DNA of 64,000 nucleotides. Source: an uncultured Eubacteriales bacterium. GTDB lineage: Bacteria; Bacillota; Clostridia; Peptostreptococcales; Anaerovoracaceae. The stretch spans positions 23,485 to 87,484 of the forward strand of contig CACYQX010000009.1 in the NCBI GenBank assembly GCA_902776725.1. Reading direction: 5' to 3'. Of this stretch, positions 51,643 to 60,317 are shown in pieces. Position 1 is the stretch's first letter, and the number at the start of each line of letters is the position of its first letter. The notes below the pieces were generated by a model. That model saw nothing but the letters and a program-made list of their open reading frames with translations, was not told where the DNA came from and searched no databases. The position numbers and the translations under genes were made by a program.

Positions 51643-52851
51643 TTACCACGGATTTGACGGATTTGGATCTGTTGGATCCCAACCCCTATTATCGCTAGTT
51701 GAATCTATATGCGTTGCTTGCGGCTGCCCATATGGCCCCGGATTTGCCGCATCATCATAGAAGACAACCTCTGTTCCCGAACCAATATTATCGTAGAGCC
51801 ATTTGGCATCTGCAACCGTTAGCCAGACACCACCGTAGGTCTCCGCATTTGATCCAAGCTTGTTATAGTCCTCCCATCTTAGGTCCGCCGGGTTCTCAGT
51901 ATTATACGGAACAGACTGAATAAGCATTCCCGGCGAGAACTGAGTTGCGTACTGAGCGTAGACATCCCCGTAGGTTCCTACCCACTCCCATTGAGCGCCT
52001 GTGTAATACCTAACAGGCTCCGTACAATCAAGATTAATCGGTGCCACACAGATCATCGCCTTGAACGGCACTGAATACGTACCGTCTTCACCAACCGTAT
52101 AAACCGTAACCGTATTTGCGGCTCTGTTCACCCTGATCTGGTATGGCTTGCCGTTAAACTCGCTTTCCAGCGCATTTGCCGTTTCTTCTTCACTCTCGGT
52201 CTCGACCTTTGGCTCAGCCGGCTTTTCTCCGACTTTAACTTCGTATTCCGCTTCCGATATATTTCCGTTTACATCCATAGCAGAAATCTTTACAGTGTAT
52301 GTTCCGCTTTTCTTTGGGTCTATATCCGACTCCGCTACGAACTTCCCTTTCAACAACTCATCTGCCTTGACCAAATCTCCGTCGATAGCGTCTTTCACGG
52401 AAACCACGTTTGAAAAAATATCAATCGCACCGCCCCAAGGAATCTCCACCTTATCTTTTTCGAGTTTTATTTCCGGAAAAGCCGTGTCCTTGACTTCGTA
52501 TTTTATAGTTTCGCTATTGGAAAAATCTCTCCCGTATATGTCCGTCGTCGTCATCAGATACGTAACTTCTGTAATGCCCACCTTGTTGCAGTCGATTTCA
52601 TCCACGTCAACAAAGAGCTCACCTCCGTGCTCCACTACCAAGTCGCGCGTCTTGATTATTCCGTCGCCGTACTCAAATACGCTCTTAGGCTCGCCCCCAT
52701 CTTCCACAAATGAAATAGTAAGACTGCGTATAGCTTCCGCTGAAGCCGCAGACTTACTCATACGATCATCGTTCCAATGTTTAAAGCCTATCAACAAAGC
52801 TATGATGAGCAGTGTCGAAACTATTATTGCAAATACGTTTTTCTTCTTCAT
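51643..52851 (-). CDS. L,D-transpeptidase-like protein with lost catalytic cysteine
   Basis: A 402-residue protein with an N-terminal membrane anchor (residues 4-23), an Ig-like/DUF5011 region (VEIPWGGAIDIFSNV and GTYTVKISAMDVNGN), a Glu-rich linker, and a C-terminal YkuD-type L,D-transpeptidase domain ending NRGWDPTDPNPSNPW. In active relatives the motif is (H/A)GC(V/I)R before LTVADAKW; here it reads YGGVW (339-343), so the nucleophilic Cys is Gly and the Arg is Trp. The upstream HSVPY is QSVPY. It likely binds peptidoglycan without cross-linking. It is downstream of telA. Confidence 0.88.
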   Translation of the reverse strand: MKKKNVFAIIVSTLLIIALLIGFKHWNDDRMSKSAASAEAIRSLTISFVEDGGEPKSVFEYGDGIIKTRDLVVEHGGELFVDVDEIDCNKVGITEVTYLMTTTDIYGRDFSNSETIKYEVKDTAFPEIKLEKDKVEIPWGGAIDIFSNVVSVKDAIDGDLVKADELLKGKFVAESDIDPKKSGTYTVKISAMDVNGNISEAEYEVKVGEKPAEPKVETESEEETANALESEFNGKPYQIRVNRAANTVTVYTVGEDGTYSVPFKAMICVAPINLDCTEPVRYYTGAQWEWVGTYGDVYAQYATQFSPGMLIQSVPYNTENPADLRWEDYNKLGSNAETYGGVWLTVADAKWLYDNIGSGTEVVFYDDAANPGPYGQPQATHIDSTSDNRGWDPTDPNPSNPW

Positions 52852-52857
52852 ACACCT

Positions 52858-52893
52858 TTAAAAAATGGGTGCAGGCGAGATGCCTGCACCCGT
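52858..52893 (-). terminator. terminator after telA
   Basis: GGGTGCAGGC (52867-52876, plus strand) with GCCTGCACCC (52882-52891); T-rich on the minus strand. Confidence 0.9.
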
Positions 52894-52904
52894 GTTTGTT
52901 TTTT

Positions 52905-54146
52905 CTAGCTATTGATTTCCTTTGCTGCGTCGAGGAGTTTCTGTCTAAGCTGTCCTTCGATGAGCTTGAGTTCTTCCTCCGCCTGAAGTCTCTTTTCTCT
53001 TCCCTCTCTCTGGATGTTGAGCACCTCGTCCAAAGTATTGATAAGGGATTCGTTCGTATATTTGAGTGTCTCGATATCTACGATGCCGCGCTCTGCTTCC
53101 TTTGCTGTCTCAACCGTGGCCATGTGGAGCGACTCTGCGTTCTTCTTAAGAAGTTCGTTTGTCATCTCGCTTACTTCGTGCTGAGCCTGAGCTGCCTGAA
53201 CGGAATGTTCAACACCCATAGCGATAACCATCTGGTTCTTCCAGAGCGGAATCGTGTTAACAATCGTTGACTGAATCTTCTCAGCCATGAGATTGTCGGA
53301 TGCCTGTACCATTCTAATCTGCGGAGCGGTCTGCATAGCAACTGTTCTTGTGAGTTCGAGGTCATAGAGCTTCTTCTCAAATCTCTCGCACTGAGTAGCA
53401 AGGTCCTTTGCTGCCTGGGCATCTTCCGGAAGTCCGGAAGCTTCGGCTTTTGCCTGGAGCTCTGCGAGGTCTGTAGCCTTAACTTCCTCGAGCTTCTGCT
53501 GACCTGCAACGATGTACATCGTGAGTTCTCTAAAATAGTTCAGGTTGAGTTCATACATTCTGTCGAGCATTGCGCTGTCCTTCATGAGAAGAACCTGCCT
53601 CTCTTCAAGAGCGTTCTTTATCTCTGTAACATTGGTCTCAACCTTATTGTATTTAGCCTTAAGATTTTCGATGTTATTTGCTTTTTTCTTGAAGAAACCG
53701 AAGATGCCCTTCTTTTCTTCCTCATCGAAATGCTTGAGTTCGCCAACGAGCGAAGTGATCATCGTTCCTACTTCACCCATATCCTTTGTCTTTACGTTCT
53801 CAAGAGCCTTCTCTGAGAAGTCCGCAATCTTCTTCTGAGTTCCTGCACCATAGTTCATAATAGCCTGAGTATTGTTAATATCAATCTTCTTAACAAATTC
53901 TCTGACCTGCTGCATTTCTTTTTCCGTGAGCGTCTCTGCAGGATCAATCGGAGCAGCCGCCGGTGCTGCTTCTACGATTTCCACTGACTCTATTGGAATG
54001 TCTACAACATCAGCTTCCTTGAACATATCGGCAATCTGAGCTTCTGCCTCTGCAATTTTATCGCTTACTGTATCGACAGGAGCTTCTTCAACATCAAATG
54101 TAAGGTTCGGTGCCTCTACGTTGAAATCATCAAACTTATCTGCCAT
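52905..54146 (-). CDS. TelA-like toxic anion resistance protein
   Basis: A 413-residue cytoplasmic, largely coiled-coil protein of the TelA/KlaA family (tellurite and other stresses). GIFGFFKKKANNIENLKAKY, IVAGQQKLEE and MAIGVEHSVQAAQAQHEV are family-like. An acidic Pro/Ala/Glu N-terminal 70 residues is variable. The real substrate is unknown; family members are linked to cell envelope and cytolysin tolerance. xpaC lies 68 bases upstream on the same strand. Confidence 0.93.
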   Translation of the reverse strand: MADKFDDFNVEAPNLTFDVEEAPVDTVSDKIAEAEAQIADMFKEADVVDIPIESVEIVEAAPAAAPIDPAETLTEKEMQQVREFVKKIDINNTQAIMNYGAGTQKKIADFSEKALENVKTKDMGEVGTMITSLVGELKHFDEEEKKGIFGFFKKKANNIENLKAKYNKVETNVTEIKNALEERQVLLMKDSAMLDRMYELNLNYFRELTMYIVAGQQKLEEVKATDLAELQAKAEASGLPEDAQAAKDLATQCERFEKKLYDLELTRTVAMQTAPQIRMVQASDNLMAEKIQSTIVNTIPLWKNQMVIAMGVEHSVQAAQAQHEVSEMTNELLKKNAESLHMATVETAKEAERGIVDIETLKYTNESLINTLDEVLNIQREGREKRLQAEEELKLIEGQLRQKLLDAAKEINS

Positions 54147-54214
54147 GTAATCCTCCTTCTTAATCTCTGCGACTTACATTAGCCTGCAACTTAACTATTA
54201 TACCATATTTTTGG

Positions 54215-55651
54215 CTAAATTTCTTCGTCTGTCATGCCGCCCACGATATCCTTGACGGACTCGTCAGCCCTCATCTTTTTCTTGCCCGTCAATCCGTCCT
54301 GCTCCATCATCGTCTTCATAACCGAGATATCCGACGAAATGTCCCAGGCGGTTTCCTCAAACAGGCTATCCAAGAGGTTTTCAAAGGCGTCGTTTATGGT
54401 ATCCACGGCCTCTTCGATATCCCTCTTGGTATTGATTATATTCTCTCCAACCTCAGGCTGCTTATCCAGCTCTATATAAGCATTCATAAGCTTCTCGGTG
54501 GTCGGTAGATAATAGTTCATGAATTTCCTAAGATCGGATGCGGATTCCGGCTCCTGCTTAACCTTGGCAAAAATCTTGTTTACGATTCGTTCGAGCTGGT
54601 TGAGCTTCGAAGTCATCTCTTCGCCCGGAATCAGCTCATTCGCCTTCTTGATCTTGTCAATAAAGGCTTCGCCCTCTTTGATGACCTTGCGGCTTTCCTT
54701 GGAAACACCATCGCTATCCATTCTCGCCTCTTCAGCCTCACGCTCCTTCCTAGCATCCTCAGCTACGAGGTACTGGTTATAAGCATTCTGCGTGAGCATG
54801 ACCGTGGTCTTTCCGCTATCGTATCTGGCCTGAGGAAGCATGCCCGCAGCAATCATCTTTTCGAGATTTGCTATAACATTCTCCGGCGTGTCATTTGTCT
54901 TATCCGCAAGAGTCTTGATGTCGATATACTCCGCTCCCCCGATAATCTTGTCATAATCATCAAAGATTTTCTGAAGCTTCTTCTCCGATGTTCCCTTGCC
55001 CGTGAGGTACCCTGAAACGCCCGCACCCGCGGCCATAACCGCAGCGCTTGCGATTGCTGCAGGAGCCGCAACAGTGGCTGCAGTAACAATCATGGCAACA
55101 GCCGCAGGGACCGTGAACACGAGGCCCGTTCCACCAAGAACCTGCTTGAGCGTAGAGTTGGTCCATGTATTCTTTGGCTTATTCGCATTAAATGGCGTAA
55201 GCGCAGTCGAAGTCGATGTCTGCGTCGTAGGTCTTGGAGCGCTATAATTCCATCCAGCCTGCTGCCTTCTTCTTTCGTCATAGGCCTGTCCGGCATTATA
55301 ACCTGCACCGGTCTGCTTTCCTGAAAACTGGCTGGCAGAATGGCCGCCTACAGTTCCGGATGAATACTGCGAGTTCGGTCTTTGCTGGCCGTACTGCTGG
55401 CCCGGACGCTGTTGACCCTTTGGCTTAGTTCCAAGGTCGATATCGACCGGTCTATATCCACCCATGTTATAACCGTTGCTATAGGTACGGTTATATCCGC
55501 TACCTGTCGTTCCGCGCATTCCGTCGGTAAACCCGGAAACCTGCTTCCTTATGGTCGCAGAAAGATTGCTATAGTCCCCGCGGTCTATGGCATCGGTAAC
55601 TTCCTTCATTATGTTTCCGCTCATATTGAGCATTTCGCGAATGTAATCCAT
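54215..55651 (-). CDS. XpaC-like 5-bromo-4-chloroindolyl phosphate hydrolysis family protein
   Basis: A 478-residue protein. Residues 50-160 are low complexity, rich in Gly, Gln, Ser, Tyr and Arg. Two hydrophobic stretches near 170-215 (TGLVFTVPAAVAMIVTAATV and APAAIASAAVMAAGAGVSG) are predicted membrane segments. The C-terminal half (DLRKFMNYYLPTTEKLMNAY) matches XpaC, a helical domain often encoded beside telA. The function is not known. It lies one base from the aminotransferase gene upstream, so the two are coupled. Confidence 0.85.
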   Translation of the reverse strand: MDYIREMLNMSGNIMKEVTDAIDRGDYSNLSATIRKQVSGFTDGMRGTTGSGYNRTYSNGYNMGGYRPVDIDLGTKPKGQQRPGQQYGQQRPNSQYSSGTVGGHSASQFSGKQTGAGYNAGQAYDERRRQQAGWNYSAPRPTTQTSTSTALTPFNANKPKNTWTNSTLKQVLGGTGLVFTVPAAVAMIVTAATVAAPAAIASAAVMAAGAGVSGYLTGKGTSEKKLQKIFDDYDKIIGGAEYIDIKTLADKTNDTPENVIANLEKMIAAGMLPQARYDSGKTTVMLTQNAYNQYLVAEDARKEREAEEARMDSDGVSKESRKVIKEGEAFIDKIKKANELIPGEEMTSKLNQLERIVNKIFAKVKQEPESASDLRKFMNYYLPTTEKLMNAYIELDKQPEVGENIINTKRDIEEAVDTINDAFENLLDSLFEETAWDISSDISVMKTMMEQDGLTGKKKMRADESVKDIVGGMTDEEI

Positions 55652-55652
55652 C

Positions 55653-56840
55653 TTAGAAATATTCCTTTGCTAATTCAGCGAACTTTGGTATGGATCTCTC
55701 AATCTGCTCATAAGACACGCAATAAGAAAGCCTTACATGTCCCGGGCCCGCAAACGAACTGCCCGGAACCATCAGGATATTATATTTCTTTGCCGTCTGA
55801 ACAAATTCCTTCTCATCCTCTACCGGCGACTTCATCCACAGATAGAACGCACCGTCCGGCTTGAGACATGAGAATCCAAGCTCGGAAAGAGCCTCGTAGA
55901 GCCTCTTTCCGTTTCTTTCATAATACTCCACATTGCATTTTTCGTCCACACATCTTTCAATGGCCAGCTGGATGAGCGATGGCGCATTTACGCTGCCCGA
56001 AATCCTGTTCGCAATGGTCGCCGCAGCTATAAATTCATCGGCTCCGTCAGACTCGTCGGGAACCACTATATACCCTATTCTTTCGCCCGGGAGCGAGAGA
56101 GACTTACTGTACGAATACGCCACTATGGTATTGGCATAGTACTTGGGTATAAAAGGAACAACCGCGCCACCGTAAGCGAGTTCCCTATACGGCTCGTCGC
56201 TTATGATATAAATCGGATGCCCGATTTCCTTTTCTTTTCTTTCCAAGAGAGCCGCCAGCTCCTTGATAACCTCTTCAGGATATATAACTCCCGTCGGGTT
56301 ATTCGGGTTATTTATGATTACCGCCTTGGTGTTTGCCGTGATTTTTTCTTCGAGCTCGTCAAGCTTTGGCATAAATCCGCCTTCGGGATTTGCCGAAACC
56401 ACGGTCAATACGCCGTCATGATTTCTTATATAGTTACCATACTCAAAGAAATACGGAGCAAAGCATATAACCTCTTCACCCGAGTTCAGGATGGTCTTTA
56501 GTATCACATTCATGGCAGATGCCGCGCCGACCGTCATGATGATATTCTTTTCCGTATAGGAAGTTCCGAATCTCTTGTTGAGGTTCCCCGCAATTGCCCT
56601 TCTCGTCTCCGGGAATCCGGCATTGCTCATATATCCGTGTACCTTAATGGGATCCATATTGTTAAGGACATCAATAATTGCCTCCTTAACCGAATCCGGT
56701 GGCGGTACGTTTGGATTTCCTATCGAGAAATCAAAGACGTTTTCCGGCCCGTACTCCTGTGCGAGCCTTAGCCCTTCTTCAAACATCTGCCGGATGGCGG
56801 AGTTATTCGCCACCAGCGGTCTCATCTTGTCAGAAATCAT
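55653..56840 (-). CDS. PLP-dependent class I/II aminotransferase
   Basis: A 395-residue fold-type I aminotransferase, of the aspartate/aromatic aminotransferase type. Signs are DFSIGNPNVPPP, the TVGAASAMNV cofactor loop, NNPNNPTGVIY, SDEPYRELAYGG and the PLP lysine K246 in AYSYSKSLSLPGERIG. The substrate cannot be fixed from sequence. xpaC follows immediately, and mscS is 28 bases upstream. Confidence 0.94.
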   Translation of the reverse strand: MISDKMRPLVANNSAIRQMFEEGLRLAQEYGPENVFDFSIGNPNVPPPDSVKEAIIDVLNNMDPIKVHGYMSNAGFPETRRAIAGNLNKRFGTSYTEKNIIMTVGAASAMNVILKTILNSGEEVICFAPYFFEYGNYIRNHDGVLTVVSANPEGGFMPKLDELEEKITANTKAVIINNPNNPTGVIYPEEVIKELAALLERKEKEIGHPIYIISDEPYRELAYGGAVVPFIPKYYANTIVAYSYSKSLSLPGERIGYIVVPDESDGADEFIAAATIANRISGSVNAPSLIQLAIERCVDEKCNVEYYERNGKRLYEALSELGFSCLKPDGAFYLWMKSPVEDEKEFVQTAKKYNILMVPGSSFAGPGHVRLSYCVSYEQIERSIPKFAELAKEYF

Positions 56841-56868
56841 TTAAGTCTCCTCGTGTGTTTATAGATTC

Positions 56869-57672
56869 TTATACGTTCTTTACGTTAACAGGAATGCTCG
56901 GTGCACTGATGCCCGCTTCTCCGAACGCCTTTGCAACGCTCTCGCGCATTCTGTAGTTGGCAGCATAGTAATCCGCAGTCTTAACCCAAGCCTTTGCGTC
57001 AAATACGATAGCTCCTTCTGCATTTCCGGATGCACCTACAACAGGACCCGGCTCCGAAACAAAGATCGGCTCGCTCTGAATCGCGGAGAGTATCGCAGCC
57101 TTAACCGCCTCGATGTCCGATGCTCCGCTAACAGCAAATGTATGGTCAACTCTTCTGAGTCCCGACTCCGTATAGTTAAGAACTACGGAAGATGTGATTG
57201 CTCCGTTTGGAACCGTAACGATTTTGTTGTCGAGTGTGTGAAGCTTTGTTCCCATGATGTCAATCTGGTCAACAACGCCCGTCGCATTGGCAGCTCCGGT
57301 TACCTCAATCTCGTCTCCGTTCTTAAACGGCTTGTTGAGGAGAATCAGGATTCCGCCCGCAACGTTTGAAAGCGCTCCCTGAAGAGCAAGGCCAACGGCA
57401 ACGCCCGCAGCACCGAGTACGGCAACAACAGAAGTCGTATTGACGCCCATTCTCTGAAGGACCATAAGGATTACGAATACCCAGAGAACAAATGATACGC
57501 ATTTAATCAAGAAAGGATGCATGGTGCTATCCAGTTTAGACTTAGCCAGTCCTCTTCCTACAGCACCTCTGATTACCGAAATTACTATATAGCCGACAAT
57601 TAGAATGATTACTGCGGCGAGTAGGTTCCACAAAAAACTGATTACGCCTGTTCCTAGTGTTAATCCAAACAT
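56869..57672 (-). CDS. small-conductance mechanosensitive channel (MscS family)
   Basis: A 267-residue channel that protects cells from hypo-osmotic shock. It has three predicted helices (about residues 15-38, 55-75, 80-108). The pore-lining helix reads VVAVLGAAGVAVGLALQGAL, and the beta domain contains LNKPFKNGDEIEV. The C-terminal part is normal. It lies 61 bases after typA. Confidence 0.94.
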   Translation of the reverse strand: MFGLTLGTGVISFLWNLLAAVIILIVGYIVISVIRGAVGRGLAKSKLDSTMHPFLIKCVSFVLWVFVILMVLQRMGVNTTSVVAVLGAAGVAVGLALQGALSNVAGGILILLNKPFKNGDEIEVTGAANATGVVDQIDIMGTKLHTLDNKIVTVPNGAITSSVVLNYTESGLRRVDHTFAVSGASDIEAVKAAILSAIQSEPIFVSEPGPVVGASGNAEGAIVFDAKAWVKTADYYAANYRMRESVAKAFGEAGISAPSIPVNVKNV

Positions 57673-57733
57673 TTTCTTACCTCTTTCCTTTTTCCTTAGA
57701 TTTATTTTTGGCTTTTACCAAAGCATTATGACT

Positions 57734-59605
57734 TTATCTTCCGGCTCTTCTTCTCTCAAGTTCATGGAGAAGCTTCTTTCTGAGCCTTATGTCGTCCGGT
57801 GTTATTTCTACGAGCTCATCGTTTGCAATAAACTCGAGCGCCTCTTCAAGCGTGAAATGTCTCGCGGGTGAAAGCTTGATGTTCTCGTCAGACCCCGCCG
57901 CACGCATATTGCTTGCTTTTTTGGCCTTGCACGGATTTACCTCCATATCGTCGGAGCGAGAGTTCATTCCGACTATCATGCCTTCGTATACCCTTGTTCC
58001 CGGTTCGACAAACATCTGAACGCGTTCGCCTATATTGAAGAGCGCATAAGGTGTGCATGAGCCTTCTTCGATTGCAATCGCGACGCCGTTTGTACGCCCC
58101 GGAATGTCTCCCTTATATTCCTCAAAGGCGTAGAATCTTCTTTCCATCGAGCCTTCGCCGTGCGTGTCATTTATGAATTCGGATCGATAGCCGAGAAGCC
58201 CTCTGGTCGGCGCATGATACTCAAGTCTCTGATATCCATTCTCTCCCGACATCTGAACCATGATGCCCTTTCTGAGATTGAGTTTGGATATTACGGCACC
58301 GGCGTATTCATCGGGCACGCTTATTATTACTTCTTCCACAGGCTCGAGCTTCTGTCCGCTCTCGTCCTTATGATAGATTACTTCCGGTTTTGACACCGCA
58401 AGCTCATAGCCTTCTCTACGCATATTTTCTATGAGAATCGAGAGGTGAAGTTCACCGCGACCCGAAACCTTGAAGCAATCCGTGCTGTCGGTTTCCTCTA
58501 CGGTTAGACCAACGTTTACCTCAAGTTCCTTTTCGAGCCTTTCCCTAATATGTCTCGACGTCACATACTTACCGACCTTGCCCGCAAACGGAGACGAGTT
58601 AACCATAAAGTTCATGGAAAGCGTCGGCTCCTCTATATGAATCATCTCCATCGCCTCGGGATGCTGCGGATCGCAGACTGTCTCGCCGATGGATATATCC
58701 GAAATCCCGGAGAGTACTACTATGTCTCCGCACTGCGCTTCCTGAACGGCCATGCGCTTAAGACCTCTATATACAAAGACCTGGTTTATCTTCCTCTGAA
58801 CTACGGTACCGTCAGCCTTTGTTACGGCAACCTGCTGAGCTTCCTTGATGGTTCCTCTTGTAATCCTTCCGATTCCGAGTCTTCCGATATAGTCGTCATA
58901 AGCGAGAGTCGAAATCTGCATCTGGAGCGGTTCCTCTCTCCTATCCGGATAAGGTTCGCAATGCTCGATTATTGTTTCAAAGAGCGGTTTAAGATCAAAT
59001 CCGCCAAAGCCCTCCGGCGTATGCTTCATCTTGGAGTTGCCCTGCTCTACCTGGATTCCCTCTACTTCCTTGGGGTCTCTAACCGCGATTCCCTGACGGG
59101 CGATTCCGTAGAGAATCGGAAAATCGAGCTGACTGTCGCTCGCATTAAGATCCATAAAGAGTTCATAAACCTCGTCCACAACTTCGTCTATGCGAGCATC
59201 CTTCTTGTCGATTTTGTTTATGAAAAGAATCGGGTCTATTCCCTGCTCAAGAGATTTTGTAAGAACAAATCTCGTCTGAGGCATCGGGCCCTCGCTCGAG
59301 TCGACGAGAAGAATAACCGTATCCACGGTCTTCATGATTCTCTCAACCTCTGACGAAAAGTCCGCGTGTCCAGGAGTGTCCACGATATTAATCTTCACGT
59401 CGCCATGCATTATCGAGCAGTTCTTACTGTAGATCGTAATTCCACGCTCACGCTCGATGTCGTCGGAGTCCATTACGCAGTCAACGAGTTCCTCGTTGTC
59501 TCTAAAAACTCCGCTCTGCTTTAGAAAGGCGTCAACAAGCGTCGACTTTCCCGCATCTACGTGGGCAATTACCGCTATGTTAATTATTCTTTGTCTGTCT
59601 GCCAT
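57734..59605 (-). CDS. typA: translational GTPase TypA/BipA
   Basis: A 623-residue ribosome-binding GTPase for stress and 50S assembly. Motifs are G1 AHVDAGKST (residues 14-22), GITIYSKN (switch), DTPGHADF and NKIDKKDA. The C-terminal BipA-specific domain has FEEYKGDIPGRTNGV and MFVEPGTRVYEGMIVG. It sits in a minus-strand run gltX-ung-typA with gaps of 19-21 bases. Confidence 0.97.
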   Translation of the reverse strand: MADRQRIINIAVIAHVDAGKSTLVDAFLKQSGVFRDNEELVDCVMDSDDIERERGITIYSKNCSIMHGDVKINIVDTPGHADFSSEVERIMKTVDTVILLVDSSEGPMPQTRFVLTKSLEQGIDPILFINKIDKKDARIDEVVDEVYELFMDLNASDSQLDFPILYGIARQGIAVRDPKEVEGIQVEQGNSKMKHTPEGFGGFDLKPLFETIIEHCEPYPDRREEPLQMQISTLAYDDYIGRLGIGRITRGTIKEAQQVAVTKADGTVVQRKINQVFVYRGLKRMAVQEAQCGDIVVLSGISDISIGETVCDPQHPEAMEMIHIEEPTLSMNFMVNSSPFAGKVGKYVTSRHIRERLEKELEVNVGLTVEETDSTDCFKVSGRGELHLSILIENMRREGYELAVSKPEVIYHKDESGQKLEPVEEVIISVPDEYAGAVISKLNLRKGIMVQMSGENGYQRLEYHAPTRGLLGYRSEFINDTHGEGSMERRFYAFEEYKGDIPGRTNGVAIAIEEGSCTPYALFNIGERVQMFVEPGTRVYEGMIVGMNSRSDDMEVNPCKAKKASNMRAAGSDENIKLSPARHFTLEEALEFIANDELVEITPDDIRLRKKLLHELERRRAGR

Positions 59606-59624
59606 TATATTTCCTTTTGTGTTT

Positions 59625-60296
59625 TTATATTTTCCAATCTATTGATGACATACCGTGCTCCTCGAGGTATTCGTTAGCTTTGCTGAAATAGCGGCCGCCG
59701 AAGAATCCGTTGTATGCGGAGAACGGGCTTGGGTGTGCGCCTTCGAGAATCAGGTTTTTGCTTCCGTCGATTAAGCTCTTCTTTGCACGAGCGGGATTTC
59801 CCCAGAGGATAAAGACTACGGGTTTTTCGCGCTCTGAAAGAAGTTCGATAACTCTATCGGTAAGTTTTTCCCAGCCTTGGCCGTGATGCGACATCGGATC
59901 GTGCTCGCGGACGGTAAGGCATGTGTTGAGGAGCATAACTCCCTGCTCTGCCCAAGGCATCAGATAGCCGTTAAACTTATCCGGAGGTTCTATTCCGAGG
60001 TCATCCTTGAGTTCCTTGAATATATTAACCATGGACGGCGGCTGCTTGATTCCCGGCTTAACCGAGAACGCCATGCCATGCGCTTGCCCCGGCCCGTGGT
60101 AAGGGTCCTGACCGAGAATGAGAACCTTCACATCCTCGTAAGGCGTAACCTTGAACGCGCTGTATATCTCGTCCATAGGAGGATAAACCGTATGCACCGC
60201 ATACTCCCTCTTCAGAAACTCGCGAAGCGCAAGATAGTATTCACTTTTGAATTCATCCTTAAGGATTTCATCCCACGAGTTTCCGAGATTTACCAT
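59625..60296 (-). CDS. ung: uracil-DNA glycosylase
   Basis: Excises uracil from DNA (base excision repair). The 223-residue family 1 enzyme has the catalytic GQDPYHGPGQAHGM with the water-activating Asp, the VMLLNTCLTV strand and the minor-groove loop HPSPFSAYNGF. It sits between gltX and typA on the same strand. Confidence 0.97.
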   Translation of the reverse strand: MVNLGNSWDEILKDEFKSEYYLALREFLKREYAVHTVYPPMDEIYSAFKVTPYEDVKVLILGQDPYHGPGQAHGMAFSVKPGIKQPPSMVNIFKELKDDLGIEPPDKFNGYLMPWAEQGVMLLNTCLTVREHDPMSHHGQGWEKLTDRVIELLSEREKPVVFILWGNPARAKKSLIDGSKNLILEGAHPSPFSAYNGFFGGRYFSKANEYLEEHGMSSIDWKI

Positions 60297-60317
60297 AGTC
60301 GCTCCTTATCGTCACTC

